A DNA stretch of 64,000 bases, from positions 1 through 64,000 of the forward strand of contig WPIO01000302.1 in assembly GCA_009760855.2 (NCBI GenBank). The letters are read 5' to 3'. Of the stretch, positions 10,625 to 22,133 are shown piece by piece. How positions within the stretch are numbered: position 1 is the first letter of the stretch; each line of letters begins with the position of its first letter. Under the pieces are notes generated by a model. It had not been told where the DNA came from. It saw only the letters and a program-made list of their open reading frames with translations, and did not search any database. This DNA is from Cristatella mucedo (taxonomy: Eukaryota; Bryozoa; Phylactolaemata; Cristatellidae). Made by a program: the position numbers and the translations under genes.

Positions 10625-10822
10625 CTCGGAGATTTGTAGAGAAGTGCAGTCGTCACCGAGACTGCCGGCTGACAACAGGTGCATGACATCGGCGTGGAGG
10701 ATTCTGGCCACTTGCTCTGAGCGAGTGCGCCGAGGTTGCCTAGAATGGCTTCGAGGCACATCGTCAGCACTGAAATCGGCAGCACTGCCAATAGAAGCAC
10801 CCTGGTCATGGCCACCAACCCC
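10625..10822 (-). CDS. RBFA: RBFA exon: ribosome-binding factor A, first visible exon
   Basis: A 198 bp minus-strand exon of exactly 66 codons, phase 0 at both ends. The acceptor is excellent (tttttactctgctcatttcag) and the donor is GAG followed by gtgagg. The first half is a hydrophilic linker rich in Ser, Arg and Asp. The second half, SEQVARILHADVMHLLSAGS then LGDDCTSLQISE, fits the N-terminal helix of RbfA (R-V-x-x-L-L-x-x-E-(I/V)-x-x-L-L-x-x-G-x-L-x-D..) and the strand that runs into VKV in the next exon. Joining it in phase 0 to 3422-3531 gives ISE then VKVTTD, the usual RbfA beta-strand order. The mitochondrial targeting region and start codon are not visible and should lie upstream (higher coordinates). 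Confidence 0.72.
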
Positions 10823-10825
10823 CTG

Positions 10826-11319
10826 AAATGAGCAGAGTAAAAATATGAAGCACTGGATCTGTAGAACAGGACATATCACGAAATCAATATTACCAGTCGA
10901 GTCCACAGTGCACATCTAAGCCCACGATCCGTGGCTCGTGCAGCCCTGCCCACCCATGTATGACTCGATTCTCCATATTTCCAAGTGCAGTCTCAATTAT
11001 CTTGAGAAAGGAAACAACTTGTAAAATCAATTCACCCATCTCGTGAAAACTAAGCCACCACCTTAACGAAAAAGCCCATCCAGAAGTAAGCCATTGACAA
11101 AGATGCAAAGCCATCCATTCTAAAAGCCTTGCTCCACCAATACAATGAATAAAAGCATAAAAAAATCGGTCAAACGGAGCAGGAGCTTCAAGCAGAGCCA
11201 CAGATCTGATCATGTTCCCACTGTCTCATCTTGGTTGAGCTCTCTCAAGTCTTCACAAATGAGAAGATTTTCTCAACCCATCAAAAGAGGGCGGGCTTCC
11301 TAAGGCTCGTTTTAGGCGT
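10826..11319. other. No feature recognised upstream of the RBFA exon
   Basis: This should contain intron or 5' sequence of RBFA. The long minus frame at 10890-11213 has no RbfA-like or other recognisable motif and no clear exon edges. Confidence 0.45.
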
Positions 11320-11440
11320 CCGACAGTTGGCTCAGTGGTTAAGGTGCTGGCCTCAACCAAGGTCTGGCCGAGGTCGTGGGCTCGAGCCCCGAAGCATACG
11401 CGAACCTTCTCTTAGGGCGCTATGCAAATGAATTATTTTA
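11320..11440 (+). mobile_element. SINE-1
   Basis: tRNA-like head (gttggctcagtggttaaggt, with gtcgtgggctcgagccccga as B box) followed by a shortened LINE-A tail (ttctcttagggcgctatgca) and ATT repeats. One of the better preserved A/B box pairs in the window. Confidence 0.82.
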
Positions 11441-11469
11441 CATTATTATTATATTACTGCTCGATGCCA

Positions 11470-11930
11470 CCACGACACGACCACAGCAGGCCTTGGATGA
11501 AATGGGTCTAAGCAACCGAGAAGTGGCAGATATGCTTAAAATCATCTACAGACAACGGTAAGCTACAAGCTACTTAAGAAGCATGGTTAGTGGACCATGT
11601 TCATGTTGCCCTAGGAAGATAGTCCAAAGGGCCAACTTTTAGCTGAAGCTGCTGGCTCTTCAGCAACTGAAGACATTTCTCCCAGAGCTGTCCCGGTCGC
11701 TGGCGATCACTACTGGCACAGCCATCAGCACAGCGACAGTGCACCTGAGGTTGAACAAGCATGGCATATTGACAAGCATCACCAAACGCACGCCTTTGCT
11801 AACGGAAGGGAAGAGGAAGGGAACAGGAGATCGGATCATATGGGTCAGTGACCATGCTGACCACACACCAGGGACTGGAGTCGGGTTTCATAGATGGAGC
11901 TGATACAGGAGTCTTTCTCCACGACCTACA
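11470..11930 (+). mobile_element. Tc1/mariner transposase N-terminal remnant
   Basis: Around 11490-11560 reads ALDEMGLSNREVADMLKIIY, a typical first helix-turn-helix. Around 11644-11890 reads LPELSRSLAITTGTAISTAT then VHLRLNKHGILTSITKRTPLL, the second Tc1 HTH and linker. A frame break lies between them, and the catalytic DDE part is absent downstream on this strand. Dead fragment. Confidence 0.72.
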
Positions 11931-12044
11931 CTAAAGGGTTTTGAGAAATTTTCGGCTAGCATCCAAAATTTGGCCCATAATTCTATCAATTTGCACTTGG
12001 CGTCCGATTGCTAGCAGACAGAATCAGCAAACGGTTCCAGTCCA

Positions 12045-12124
12045 AACTCTCCTGCATAACACCCACACAGTCTTTGTGGCTTAGTGAAGTTACAGACAGA
12101 GATACATTACATTACATTAAAACT
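12045..12124 (+). mobile_element. LINE-B 3' end only
   Basis: Just the last approximately 80 bp of LINE-B: actctcctgcataacaccca, gtggcttagtgaagttacag, and the terminal (CATTA) repeats at 12105-12120. Confidence 0.8.
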
Positions 12125-12202
12125 GAGAATCTCCCATTAGAGTGCAGATTGCAGTACGAATAAAGACATATGCAAAGAACAGGTCGATTGGATCTCATAT
12201 GG

Positions 12203-12357
12203 CCGTGATAGCCCAGACGGTAAGGTGCTCATTCTTAACGACCAAGGTCGCTGGTTCAAATTCTGCAGAGCAATCCTTTATTACCAACTGCAAGTGGTGG
12301 TGACAGCCGTTTAGGCTCTTTGGCCACTATATAAATGCGACTGCTAAATCAGCTAAC
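12203..12357 (+). mobile_element. SINE-2 (tRNA-derived)
   Basis: Head tggccgtgatagcccagacg gtaaggtgctc (A box) and ggtcgctggttcaaattctg (B box), then a body shared with the other SINE-2 copies (caatcctttattaccaactg, ggtggtgacagccgtttagg) ending in gctaaatcagct. The tail differs from LINE-A and ends at an aatcagct motif. Other copies lie at about 13.84 (-), 14.83, 21.98, 25.70, 49.11 (-) and 55.67 kb. Confidence 0.82.
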
Positions 12358-12585
12358 AAGGAACACGACAATTTTCATTAGGCCACTGGTATACCAAAGC
12401 AAACCTCAGAACTCTTTGCTGCAGTGCCTGAGCTTATCTACACAGTAGTACAGGACCCGAAAAGTTCATTCTCGTGTACAAATACCGTTATTGCAATCTG
12501 CTATAATCAATTGCCATAAATATTCATTAAGCTTACATAACAGTGAGCACATTTTTAGCACATTTTAGTACACATTTTTAGTATT

Positions 12586-13075
12586 TTAATTTTTAGTATA
12601 TTGAGTTGCATCAATGGGATACGCAATAAACCTGTCTGAGCAGCCCAGGCAACCTAAGCATTCGCCAAAATCTGGCCTTATAGGTTTCGAAATGTCCTCA
12701 AAAAAGTTATTCTTTAGCTGGAATGTAACCAGCCTGACCTCTAAGCCACCTGTCCACTTACCATAAACACACTTAATTGGATTTAGGCCTGGAGGTTGAC
12801 AAGGCCATTCCATTAGCCCAATGGCCCTAAACTAAATTGATAAGAGCCACGGAAAAAAACTAATAAAACAGTAGTGAATACAATTTGCTGAATGGCTAAC
12901 ATTGCTCCGGTAGAGAAGAATATCATCTCAGTGAAGGGTAATTGCACTAGGTAAATCAACCAGCTGGAGTAACTATGAACGACCATTGTCCATCATGATG
13001 CCATGTATCCAGTACAGAAGCAGCCCCAAACCACCTTCATTGTAAGGACACACATACTGTGAACACGTTTAGTCA
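12586..13075 (-). mobile_element. Tc1/mariner transposase C-terminal remnant
   Basis: On minus, about 13060-13000 reads MKVVWGCF (Tc1: VMVWGCFS) and 12813-12750 reads MEWPCQPPGLNPIKCVYGKW (Tc1: DWPSQSPDLNPIEnlWg). The catalytic Glu of the DD34E triad is replaced by Lys (NPIK), and the region between has stops. A second, more decayed copy is at 27.98-28.24 kb. Confidence 0.78.
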
Positions 13076-13838
13076 TATTTACATATTAATAGAAATTGAA
13101 AGTCGCCAAGTCTTGTTCTCTGCAAAGCTATTACTTGGCCTTTCTAAAAGGCAGCCAACTAGATGGTATTGGGCATGCCGATTGGTGATAGCATGAGGCT
13201 AGCAAACTAGCATAGCTGGTGCACTGTTGCTTTAATACTATTGCACATGTCTAAGTACCCCATAACATTAGCAAAGCAGTTCTTTTAAAGCTGCTGTAAA
13301 ACAGAGAATTCTTCCATATTTAGAGGAATTTCAAGAATCCAACGTGTGTTCTTGTCATTTTTCTTTTGCATGCACTGACTTGTTAAAGCCACACCGCGAA
13401 AGGCAATGTATTAATTTAGGGCATTCGCTCTTTGTGCTTCGGTCAGATCTTCCGACCTGTCATCACTGACAGAATACTAGTACACGACAGTAGCTGACAT
13501 GCTCGACTAGTTAGCACCTCTGACTAGGCACGCTGTCCACCCAGATGGCCTATGGATTACCTCAGACATTTAACTAGCTAGGTCTACTTCGCTCAAGCAT
13601 GAAAATGCACACGCAAGATCAAGACTGGCTGTCCATCGACAGCTATACATTTTCTAGGACTACTGTTGTGAGCCTGAGTGTGTCTCTTGCTAAACACCAA
13701 ACGATTTGCAGCACTCGTAATGCAACCATACTCAACAACGTTTGATCATTGACTCCAGTCCATATGTCAATGCTAATCGGAGCTTCAGTCATCGGCAGCT
13801 CAGGAACACTGCACTCCCATTGGCTAAGAAAATACTAG
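13076..13838. other. No feature recognised
   Basis: Unassigned sequence between the Tc1 remnant and an inverted SINE-2. Confidence 0.45.
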
Positions 13839-14004
13839 CTGATTTAATAGCCCCTTTTATATAGCAACAAAAGAGCCTTTACGGTTATCACCACCACTTG
13901 AAGTAGCGATAAAAAGATCGCCAACCGAAGGATTCGAACTCACGACATCGGGACCGAGGTCATGAAAAGCCGGTTGCCTTACCTAGTGTGCCATCACGGC
14001 TCAC
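13839..14004 (-). mobile_element. SINE-2, inverted
   Basis: Reverse complement of the SINE-2 consensus: body (gttatcaccaccacttgaag), B box (gaaggattcgaactcacgac) and head (ttacctagtgtgccatcacg gct). Confidence 0.85.
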
Positions 14005-14825
14005 CGGCTAGCCTCTTTTTCCAGCCTAGCAGCTGGAATGCTGTGCTCTGATTGGCTAGCCAAGGTAGGGAGGTTGCCCCCAGCCCAGTACCAGCAGACA
14101 ACAACATTACGGCTCAGCATTGCCATAGGCTGAGGTACGCACTCTCACATCACGATCTCAACACTCCTGTAATCATACTAATGGATCCTAGCAAAGGCCA
14201 AGTCTAGCTTCTACAAAAACGTTGTTGAAACACAGATGCACAATCAAAAATGCTCATGTCGACGATCAACCGTCTCTTTAACTGTTCCCAGGTGAGCTCC
14301 ATACCTAGTGACACATGGGACGTTGTAGCTGATTACTTCTCTAGCTTCTTTGTCAACAAGACAGGCAAGATCAGGGAGTCCATCCCTAAGATGGCAGCAT
14401 CCTCCTGGAATCATGTCTCTCAATTCCATGCAGCACCTCAATGTCTACATTAAAGGTCACTAGTGACCTTGTCCTGAAGTTCATATCCCAATCAAAGAAG
14501 ACAACTAGTCCTGTAGACCCTATTCCCACTGTCCTAATTCACAAATTTGCGTTAACCAACTAATGCCATCTATAACTAAAATAATAACTATATCATTAAC
14601 CTCAGCTCATGTCCCAGCACCTTTCCAAAAGGCTGTAGTCAGGCCACACAGAGCAATTTCTGCAGAGTCTTTCTTCTAGCATTTCTATCAAAGGCACTGG
14701 AATCAGTCGCGGCAGACCAGCTGAACTCAAATTTGAAGTCAAACCGTGCTAGTAAGTTCCAGTCTCGTTTTAGAACTAATCACTCCAAAGAGTTTGCATT
14801 GCTTCAGGTGTACAACATGCAGACT

Positions 14826-15003
14826 AAAATGAGCCGTAATAGCTCACTAGGTAAGGCGGTCACTTTTCACGACCTCGGCATCGAGGTCGTGGGTTCGAAT
14901 CCTGAAGGTGGGCAATCCTTTATCACCACTGCAAGCGGTGGTGATAGCAGTACAGGCTCTTCTGTCGCTAGACAAAAAGAGGCTGTTTAATCAGCTAGTA
15001 AAA
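14826..15003 (+). mobile_element. SINE-2 nested in LINE-A
   Basis: gagccgtaatagctcactag gtaaggcgg (A box) with a perfect B box ggttcgaatcc at 14891-14901, body, and end (gaggctgtttaatcagctag). It interrupts LINE-A between the LLQVYN and LDLSEAFDSI segments. taaaa-type sequence on both sides could be the target duplication. Confidence 0.88.
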
Positions 15004-15875
15004 AAAGGTCGAGTTTCTCTGCCTGTTTTTCTCGATCTTTCGGAAGCTTTTGATTCTATCGATCACCAAGTCCTTCTCGAGCGCCTCTCATCTCGCCCGC
15101 TCATCACTGGTACTGCACTGCAATGGTGCAGGTCCTATCTCAGAGGGATACTCTCGAGTATTGATGTGAATGGACAAAGATCATTCGAGGAATCGCTTAA
15201 GTATGGGTTACTTCAGGTCTCTGTGCTCGGTCCCGTCCTTTTCATGGTTTATACTCTCCCTCTAGCAGACATCAGTTCGAGGCACAATCTAGGCTTTCCC
15301 TTTTAAGCAGATGACACTTTATTTGATCCCACCCATACCTCCAGCACGCAGTAGTCGCTCAACTACCTTGCTGAATGTATCGATGACATTACCACATGGA
15401 TGGCAGCAAACTTTCTTAAATTAAATGGTGATAAAACCATTTTACTAGTTTTCACCCGTACCTATGCTTTGATCTTTCCTATACTTCAAGCATATCAAAC
15501 TCTTCTCAACTCTCTAGCTGCATGTATCCACCTGGATGGCAGCTAACTTTATCAAAGTGAATGACGATAAAACCAATTAAATAGTTATGGGTAAACCAAG
15601 TGTGATTCAGAAATCGGCAAACCAAATGCTCAAAATCGGTTATGCCAAAATATCTGCTGTTGAATCTGACCGAAATCTAGGAATGCTGTCCAAAGTGACC
15701 TTTCATTAGACGACAAGATCAGCTCCACAGTCAAGCTTGCCTAATTTCAGCTATATGACACTGCTAAAATTCGGGCTTGCTTAGAGAGGGATACTACATC
15801 TAAATTGGTCCATGCATTTGTGACATCCCGTCTCGACTTCTGTAACTAACCGCTTGCAGGTCTACCGGCCAGTGC

Positions 15876-15952
15876 AATAATAATAATACACTTGATAAAG
15901 CGCCCTCAGAGAACTCAATCTCTCTCTAGGCACTTTACATCTGCTGCAAATC
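15876..15952 (-). mobile_element. Tail-only LINE-A insertion nested in LINE-A
   Basis: Only the inverted 3' tail (cacttgataaagcgccctca, gagaactcaatctctctcta) with its ATT repeats interrupts the LINE-A coding stretch between ctaccggccagtgca and aatcaggcacttaagg. Short flanking tgcaa on both sides may be the target duplication. No LINE body is attached. Confidence 0.7.
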
Positions 15953-16599
15953 AGGCACTTAAGGTTGGTGCAAAACTCGGAAGCTAGGCTTGTCTGTCGT
16001 TAGCGCCATAGTTGCCAAGTCAAATCACTTCTCGCCGACCTGCACTGGCTCCCAGTCAAGCAGCACATCAACTTTAAGGTTCTGTCATTCACTTTTAGGT
16101 CACTTCATTATTTGGCTTTGACTTGACTATCACATCACACCTGCTCCCTCACAAGGCTAGGCATAGTGTCCTGCTTTTTCTGAATCAAATCGTCGAGCTA
16201 CACCTTAGAGAAACCTCAAATCCTTTTGTAGATCGTGCCTTTAGCTCGTATGCTCCCCCAAAGCCTGGAACTCACTTCCGACTGCCTTCACGACATCCCC
16301 TGACCTCTGACCTATCAACATTAAAAAAAAAGCTAAAAACGCACCCATTTATAACAGCATTTACTGGGTCCATGTAATTCGTCGTGTGTGTGCTTATGCA
16401 TGCTGCCACTAATCTCATCATGCTGACCCTGTGCAAGTCGCCTCTACGTTAGGCTTGTCACTGAGCATACTACCACTAACCATTCGATCATGCTTCCTTT
16501 GCAGCATATGTAAAGAGCCTCAAAAGAGATTAAGTTCTCTGAGGGTGCTACACAAATGCATTATTATTATTATTACTATTACTACATTCTTCCACGATC

Positions 16600-18430
16600 G
16601 AATGCTTATTACTAGTCATGTACAAGGGATAGTATATTTGTATAGCACCAACAGAGAACTTTTCTATTTTTAAGCACTTGCCATAAGATGTAAAGTAAGC
16701 ATTACATATGGTTAGTGGTAACATGCAGTTTCAACATGCGTAATAAGGCTAGTAGTAACATGCAGGTGTATAATATGGTTAGCAGTCATGCACGCATACG
16801 CACACACAATGTCAACATCCATAAGCTTGCAAAGGACTCATCATGAGGCGCGAGTGCAAATGCTGAGAAAAGGTGAATACTTAGTTTTCAAATGTTGTCA
16901 AGTCACGGATGTCGTGACATAAGTCGGGTGTGAGTTCCAGGTTTGGGAGAATACAAGCTTAATGGCCGGTTTCAAAAGATTCTAGGTTGGTTTGAAGCAC
17001 AGCTAAACGATTTGAGCAAGAAGAGCAGGTGGTAGGGCGATGTCTAACCCTAGTTGGGAGTATTTCTTATAGGTAAGCTGAAGCAAGAAAATGAAGGGAA
17101 CCTAAAGTGAGTGACATAACCATAAGGTCATTACTCGACCTGCTTGGGAGCCTGTGCAAGTCGGCAACAAGTAATGGAATACCGCAACTGCGATTCTCAC
17201 GACTGACACTTCTAGCTGCCAAGCTTACTGCCAGTTGTAAGTGCCAGACTACACAGGCAGGTAGACCTAAGAGTAGTGAGTTACATAAGTCGAGACAGGA
17301 TGTCAGCAGTGAATACACCAACTTGGATGTCGTGTCACTCACTGTCTAAGCAGGCCCTAATGTTTGCAATGTTAGGGAGCTGAAATTTAGACAGACTAAG
17401 TTGTGGGGCTGATGAGGTCGTATAGTGACAGGTCACATTAAAACAGGACACTGATTCATGCAAATGCTAAAGGATATGCTGGCAGTACTGATTTTAAGCA
17501 TTATGCTTTTCAATTACCGAGTCACACTAAGCTTACCCATAACTAGTTAATTGGTTTTACTGTCATTCACTTTGAAAAAGTTAGCTGCCATCTGAGTGGA
17601 TACATTCAACTAGAGAGTTGAGAAGAGTTTGACATGCTTGAAGTATAGGAGAGATTGAAGCATAGGTATGGCTGTGTGTTGTCGGCATAGAAGCGAAAGC
17701 CAGGATTGTGTCGGCTATTACACTGGCTAGAGAAAGAGTATAAACTTTGAAATGAAGCAGGCCAAGCACAAAGCCCTGGGATACCCCTGCACTTTAGTAA
17801 TTATTTGGATGATTGTTGCCCCTTGTCATCAATATTTCCTTGATAGGAGCTGAACCATTGTAGTGCAGTGGCAGTGATGCCTAGGCATGATGAGATTCAA
17901 TCCAGAAGCACTTCGTGATCAACAGTATCAAAATCAGACGAAAGATCAAGCAAAAAAAACATGAGACTACCTAAAGTCGGCATACCTGAGAAGGTCGTTA
18001 TACTCCAAAAGCAATGATGACTCTATCGAGTGATTACCCCAAAAACGTGACTGGAACTTACTTGCTAGGTTTGCGTTTTAAATGTAAGAGTTCAGCTGGT
18101 CTGCCACAACTCGCTCCTGTGTCTTATTAGGAAAGGAGGTAGGAAGACTGGACGGAAGTTGCTTCAGCTCTATTGGTCTCCTGTTGCTTTCTTAAACAGC
18201 AGCTAATCAACAGCCTTTAAGCAAGTTGCTGTGACATGACCTGTAGTTATGGACGTATTTATTATGATCCTTATGCATGGTAGCCATAGATCAATGCAAA
18301 ATACAAGTAAGACAGTGGGAATAGGGTCTAGAAGGCGAGTCTTTGACTGGGAGATAAATTTCAGGACGAGGTCACTTGCAGCAGCTTTGAATTCAGACAT
18401 GTAGATGCTATGCCACGAATGCACGGACCA
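16600..18430 (-). mobile_element. LINE-A, inverted copy
   Basis: Tail-to-tail with the previous LINE. On minus: 18390-18300 reads LKFISQSKTRLLDPIPTVLL, about 17970-17880 the SFDTVDHEVLLD-like box, 17769-17690 the LGLLHFKVYTLSLAS box, and 17342-17150 KLVYSLLTSCLDLCNSLLLG then LVADLHRLPS. Frames are broken many times. Confidence 0.85.
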
Positions 18431-18819
18431 GTTTAGCTATGGCAGCCTTATCTAAGCAAGGCCGAATTTTTGCAACGTTATAAAGTAGGCAGGCTTCACT
18501 TGAGTTGAAGTGATAAGCAGAGCTGAGGTGGCAGCTTGACTAGAACTGACGTGGTCGTCTGCACTTGTATTTTGCATACCAATGAAATCAACTGGCAGTG
18601 AGAAGAATGATCAAGGAAAGTTGGAATATAAAGTAAACATGCTTAGGCTCCTGCAAAAGTTCAAGTGTGGCCGGAATGTAGGGCAGTTCTCTAAAATCAC
18701 TCAACGTATCAAACAAATTTCAAATACTGGGAAGCTTACATTGGTATGCCAGACGTGTGGTTTCTTCTTCCTATAACGGCAGCAGATGACAGATAACAAT
18801 GATCAAGCACTGCAAGCAG

Positions 18820-19345
18820 AGCGCAGTAATTATATTAAGAGATTTAGATAACAACATAAAATAAAAAAATTCCAATCTGCGCACTTTGCATATGCCGTTA
18901 GGGAATCGTATCAATATTGTTAGTGATAACATGCACAGTGTCAGTATGCATTAGCAACCAAATGTCAAATAAAAAGACCCAGCAAATGAAGTGAGGAACC
19001 GGTGCATTTTAGTTTTAGCATACATCGTCGTTCAATTAGGGGTCATACCGTCAGTCGGAAATTTTTTTCAGGCCTTGAGAAATTATGATCTTAAGGCACG
19101 GTCTACAAAGAGTTTAAGTTTGGTTCAAGGCATAGATAAACAATCTGTCAGTAGGGATGGTGCGGTGCCTAGCCTAATTCGCAAGGAGTTTAGGTAAGTA
19201 TATTAGAAAAGGAGAATAAATGAACCTTAAAGCGAGTGACAAAACCCTGAAGTCCATATGCTGACTGATGAAGGGCAATTGCAGGTCGAAGAGAAGCGGG
19301 GTGATTCGGCAACTAGCACGTTCGCGGCAGAGCTCAGCCATAGTA
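18820..19345 (-). mobile_element. LINE-A C-terminal fragment, inverted
   Basis: On minus, about 19345-19180 reads RERASCRITPLLFDLQLPFI and on to FRVLSLALRFIYSPFLIYLP, the LINE-A terminal domain (CHITPLLADLHWLP..FKVLSL). The tail end is at about 18820. The paired fragment in duplication copy 2 is at 32047-32560. Confidence 0.75.
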
Positions 19346-20230
19346 TGGGACGCGTAAGCGGCACAAGAGCACCACCTGATGCGACTAACAAGACTGAATA
19401 TAGCGGGAACGAGCGAGCAGCACAAACGGAGTACATAAGCTAAACAGTCAGCAGCACACCTAAGAACAGGTTGAACAACAAACTTTCGCACGCACACGTA
19501 AGCTAGAAGTGAATGATACAAAGCACTTGTGAGATAATACGCGAGCTACTACAAAGCAATTGAGGAATCGCTTGATAAGGCTGCGCACTCTGTAGAAATA
19601 ATGCCGCGAGTAGGAGCAGTATGTACCCGTGTCCGGTCAGTTTTTGCATGAACTTCACTGCCTTTCTATCAATCTTATCACCATCTCTGGATCTCAGAGT
19701 GCATACTGCTAGGGAGAAAGCCCTGGTAGCAAGGCAACTTCCGACTCTGACCGGGTAGGTGTTCACTACACAGTCCAACATGCGGCCCGCAATCCGGTGG
19801 CTATGCAACCACGCGCGGCACATCCCAACTGGAGCTCTGTGACTCTACAGTAGTGGAGGTTTTGTTAATTTACGTAGTGACTGAATATGAAGTACTGAAA
19901 ATTAATCTCGAACTCAAATTGCTTAAAACACATGTACTCTACAATAAATACAAATCGGAAAATCCTGTTTATTTTCTGAGCTCTAGCCTGATTTCACGTG
20001 GCTTGGTTAACGAATCCATTCTGGCGTCACAAGTCGTGGCGTGGCAAAGGCGGTGTCTGGTCGCCAGGCATCGGTCCGTAGTACAATTCTCATGAGTTTT
20101 CCTAAACTTCTCCTTGTTGACAATGACAAGGGGCAACTATCAGAGAACATTGGTTTATTATATGTAATCGTGGAACTTGCAGCGTGTTGCATTTTCATAC
20201 CAAGCCAAGAAGTCGAAGGCTGATTTCAAG

Positions 20231-20720
20231 AAGACTGAAGGCAGAGACATAATGGCAGAATTCAGAAGACAAGAGACATAACGGCGTCCTTACGGAAGGT
20301 CGACGGACGGACAGAAACCGCGTAGCGCGGCGATGACTAGGTTCACGCGACCCGCGCTGCAGTTTGCCGACTCGCCCTACAATTTGCCGACCCGAGCTGA
20401 AAGCCAGCGAAAGCCTTCATTGGCCCGGGCGTGCGGGGCATTCCAACCGCCGCTGCTGCTGACGCTGGGTAGGCCTATGAGCATCCGAAGCCTGCCGCAG
20501 GTTCCTGTCGTGGCTGAACCGTGTGTGCAAATGAGAACCGCAGTAGAGCGTGCCACCACAGAGCAACCTTCACCGAAGCCCCACCCCCCCCGGTAGCCTT
20601 TAGGTTTTACCCGAAAGGGCCAACGGGTGAACTGCATAAGGATGCAGTTCACCCGCTGGCCCGATGATGCTGCTAATCGGCAGTGACCCTGCGCCGACGA
20701 ATCGAAATACCCGATTACCA
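20231..20720. other. GC/CpG-rich island, duplicated copy 1
   Basis: GC-rich, CpG-containing stretch (gaaaccgcgtagcgcggcga, ttcacgcgacccgcgctgca, tttgccgacccgagctgaaa). It is homologous to about 34340-34660 and 51000-51250. The long frames here have no conserved reading across copies. It could be a promoter-like island carried along in a duplication, or the 5' part of an unknown repeat. Confidence 0.6.
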
Positions 20721-20904
20721 TAAACATGATATGTCAGGCTCACACACACCTGCTCCGCTTAGCGACTGGTAGGTGCTTTGATCAGCTCAATAAAAAGATA
20801 TTACTTATAGACGCGCTGCATTGCTTAGAGGCATTTCACCCAAAGAATAAGACCTTTTGAATTCCTAAGTTCAACCTTTCGGCATCGCTGGACAGTTTAT
20901 TGTA

Positions 20905-21045
20905 TAAGGTTTGGTCCAGCGGTTAAGGTGCTCTCCCCCAACCAAGGTCTGGCTGAGGTCGTGGGCTCGAGCCCGGAGGCATATGTGAAGCGCCTGAATA
21001 GAGATTAAGTTCACTTGGGGCGCTATACAAATGAATTATATATCA
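20905..21045 (+). mobile_element. SINE-1
   Basis: ggtttggtccagcggttaag A box, gtcgtgggctcgagcccgga B box, and a tail (gagattaagttcacttgggg cgctatacaaat) with a short AT tract. Confidence 0.85.
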
Positions 21046-21983
21046 CTTCTCGGTTTGAATTATTTGCCCTGAAAAAAAGCGTTATCCGGTCTCTTCACCT
21101 GAGTCTACGTTAATCTCGGAACTTTTTGGCAAAACTTTACCGTTATCTTTCAAAAATAACTGCTTGCCAATAACTGGTCCACAAGCAAGATAAGCGTTTT
21201 GTTATCGAGTCACTGTTACGGTTACTTCTGCGAAATATTCAATTGCTGGGTTACAAAACACCGTACCTGTCAATCCAGCTTGTTGGTAGAGATCCCGGAG
21301 CCACTTCTCTGTACGTTCGTATAAGATTCCTCGTTTAAACTATTTCTTATCCCCAAAAGCGGAAATCTAGATCCAAAAGCAACCATCTGTTAAGTAACGT
21401 AGTGTTCGCTAGGGATACAAGCAAATGAAGCTTACAGTTCGGACCGCTGATCAGCTATTCTGGTTAATTGCCGGTTAAACTTGCAGTTAACTTGCTTAAA
21501 TTGGCCAGGACTGTATACCAGATGGTCGAGCGTGGCCGAGTAGCGTTCGTTTATTCTCAGGTGGCTCCCGAGGCGTGCTGTTTTGCTAGTCGCGTCATAG
21601 GAAGCTGGGAGGTGTAGAACCAAGCATTCAGGCCGCCGCTTAGCAGTCGTGCCAACACTAAGGCAACTCAATAGATGTGTCACTTTTCGGCGACATACGT
21701 GTATTGCTTAAGAAACAATGATATACCGAGATTAGAGCGACAAGTTTCAATGACGTCACAGACTTTCGTCTCTCTTTCGTATGCGCTAGGAACTGCTTAG
21801 CATTTAAGCACTCAGTTTGGCTGCACCTATCTCCCCGCATAATATTACTGAAACTATACATTGGCATAATGTTTCAAACGCTGCAGAGTTTTATTACGGG
21901 AAATACTACCTACTTGGCTACTCTGAGCGATGCTAGTATCGTGGAAACCTGTATACACTATTTAGTGCTCAGCAACTCAACAG

Positions 21984-22133
21984 TAACCCACGGGTAAGGT
22001 GCTCGCTCTACGCAACCCAGGTTGTGTGTTCGAGTCCAGCAGTGGGTCAACCTTTATTTCTCACTGCAATATAAGCTGTGGTTGTAGCGATCAAGGGTCA
22101 TCTGCTGCTATGCTATTGAGGCTAATAAATCAG
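21984..22133 (+). mobile_element. SINE-2, diverged
   Basis: Retains cacgggtaaggtgctcgctc, a B-box-like gtgtgttcgagtccagcagt, and the family end (gaggctaataaatcag). Confidence 0.7.

Larger units (their letters stand above)
14240..16590 (+). mobile_element. LINE-A, longest copy, with nested SINE-2 and a tail insertion
   Basis: Collinear ORF2 from about 14240: endonuclease-RT linker (YFSSFFVNKTGKIRESIP), SQSKKTTSPVDPIPTVLIH (about 14490-14545), FLLAFLSKALESV..DQLNSN, FQSRFRTNHSKEFALLQVYN, then a SINE, then LDLSEAFDSIDHQVLLERL (about 15032-15090), WCRSYLRGI, and LGPVLFMVYTLPLADISSRH. The catalytic YADD box is destroyed: Tyr is replaced by a TAA stop at about 15304-15306, while ADD remains. The C-terminal part runs through LADLHWLPVKQHINFKVL to the tail and ATT repeats at 16540-16590. 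Multiple stops; inactive. Confidence 0.9.
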
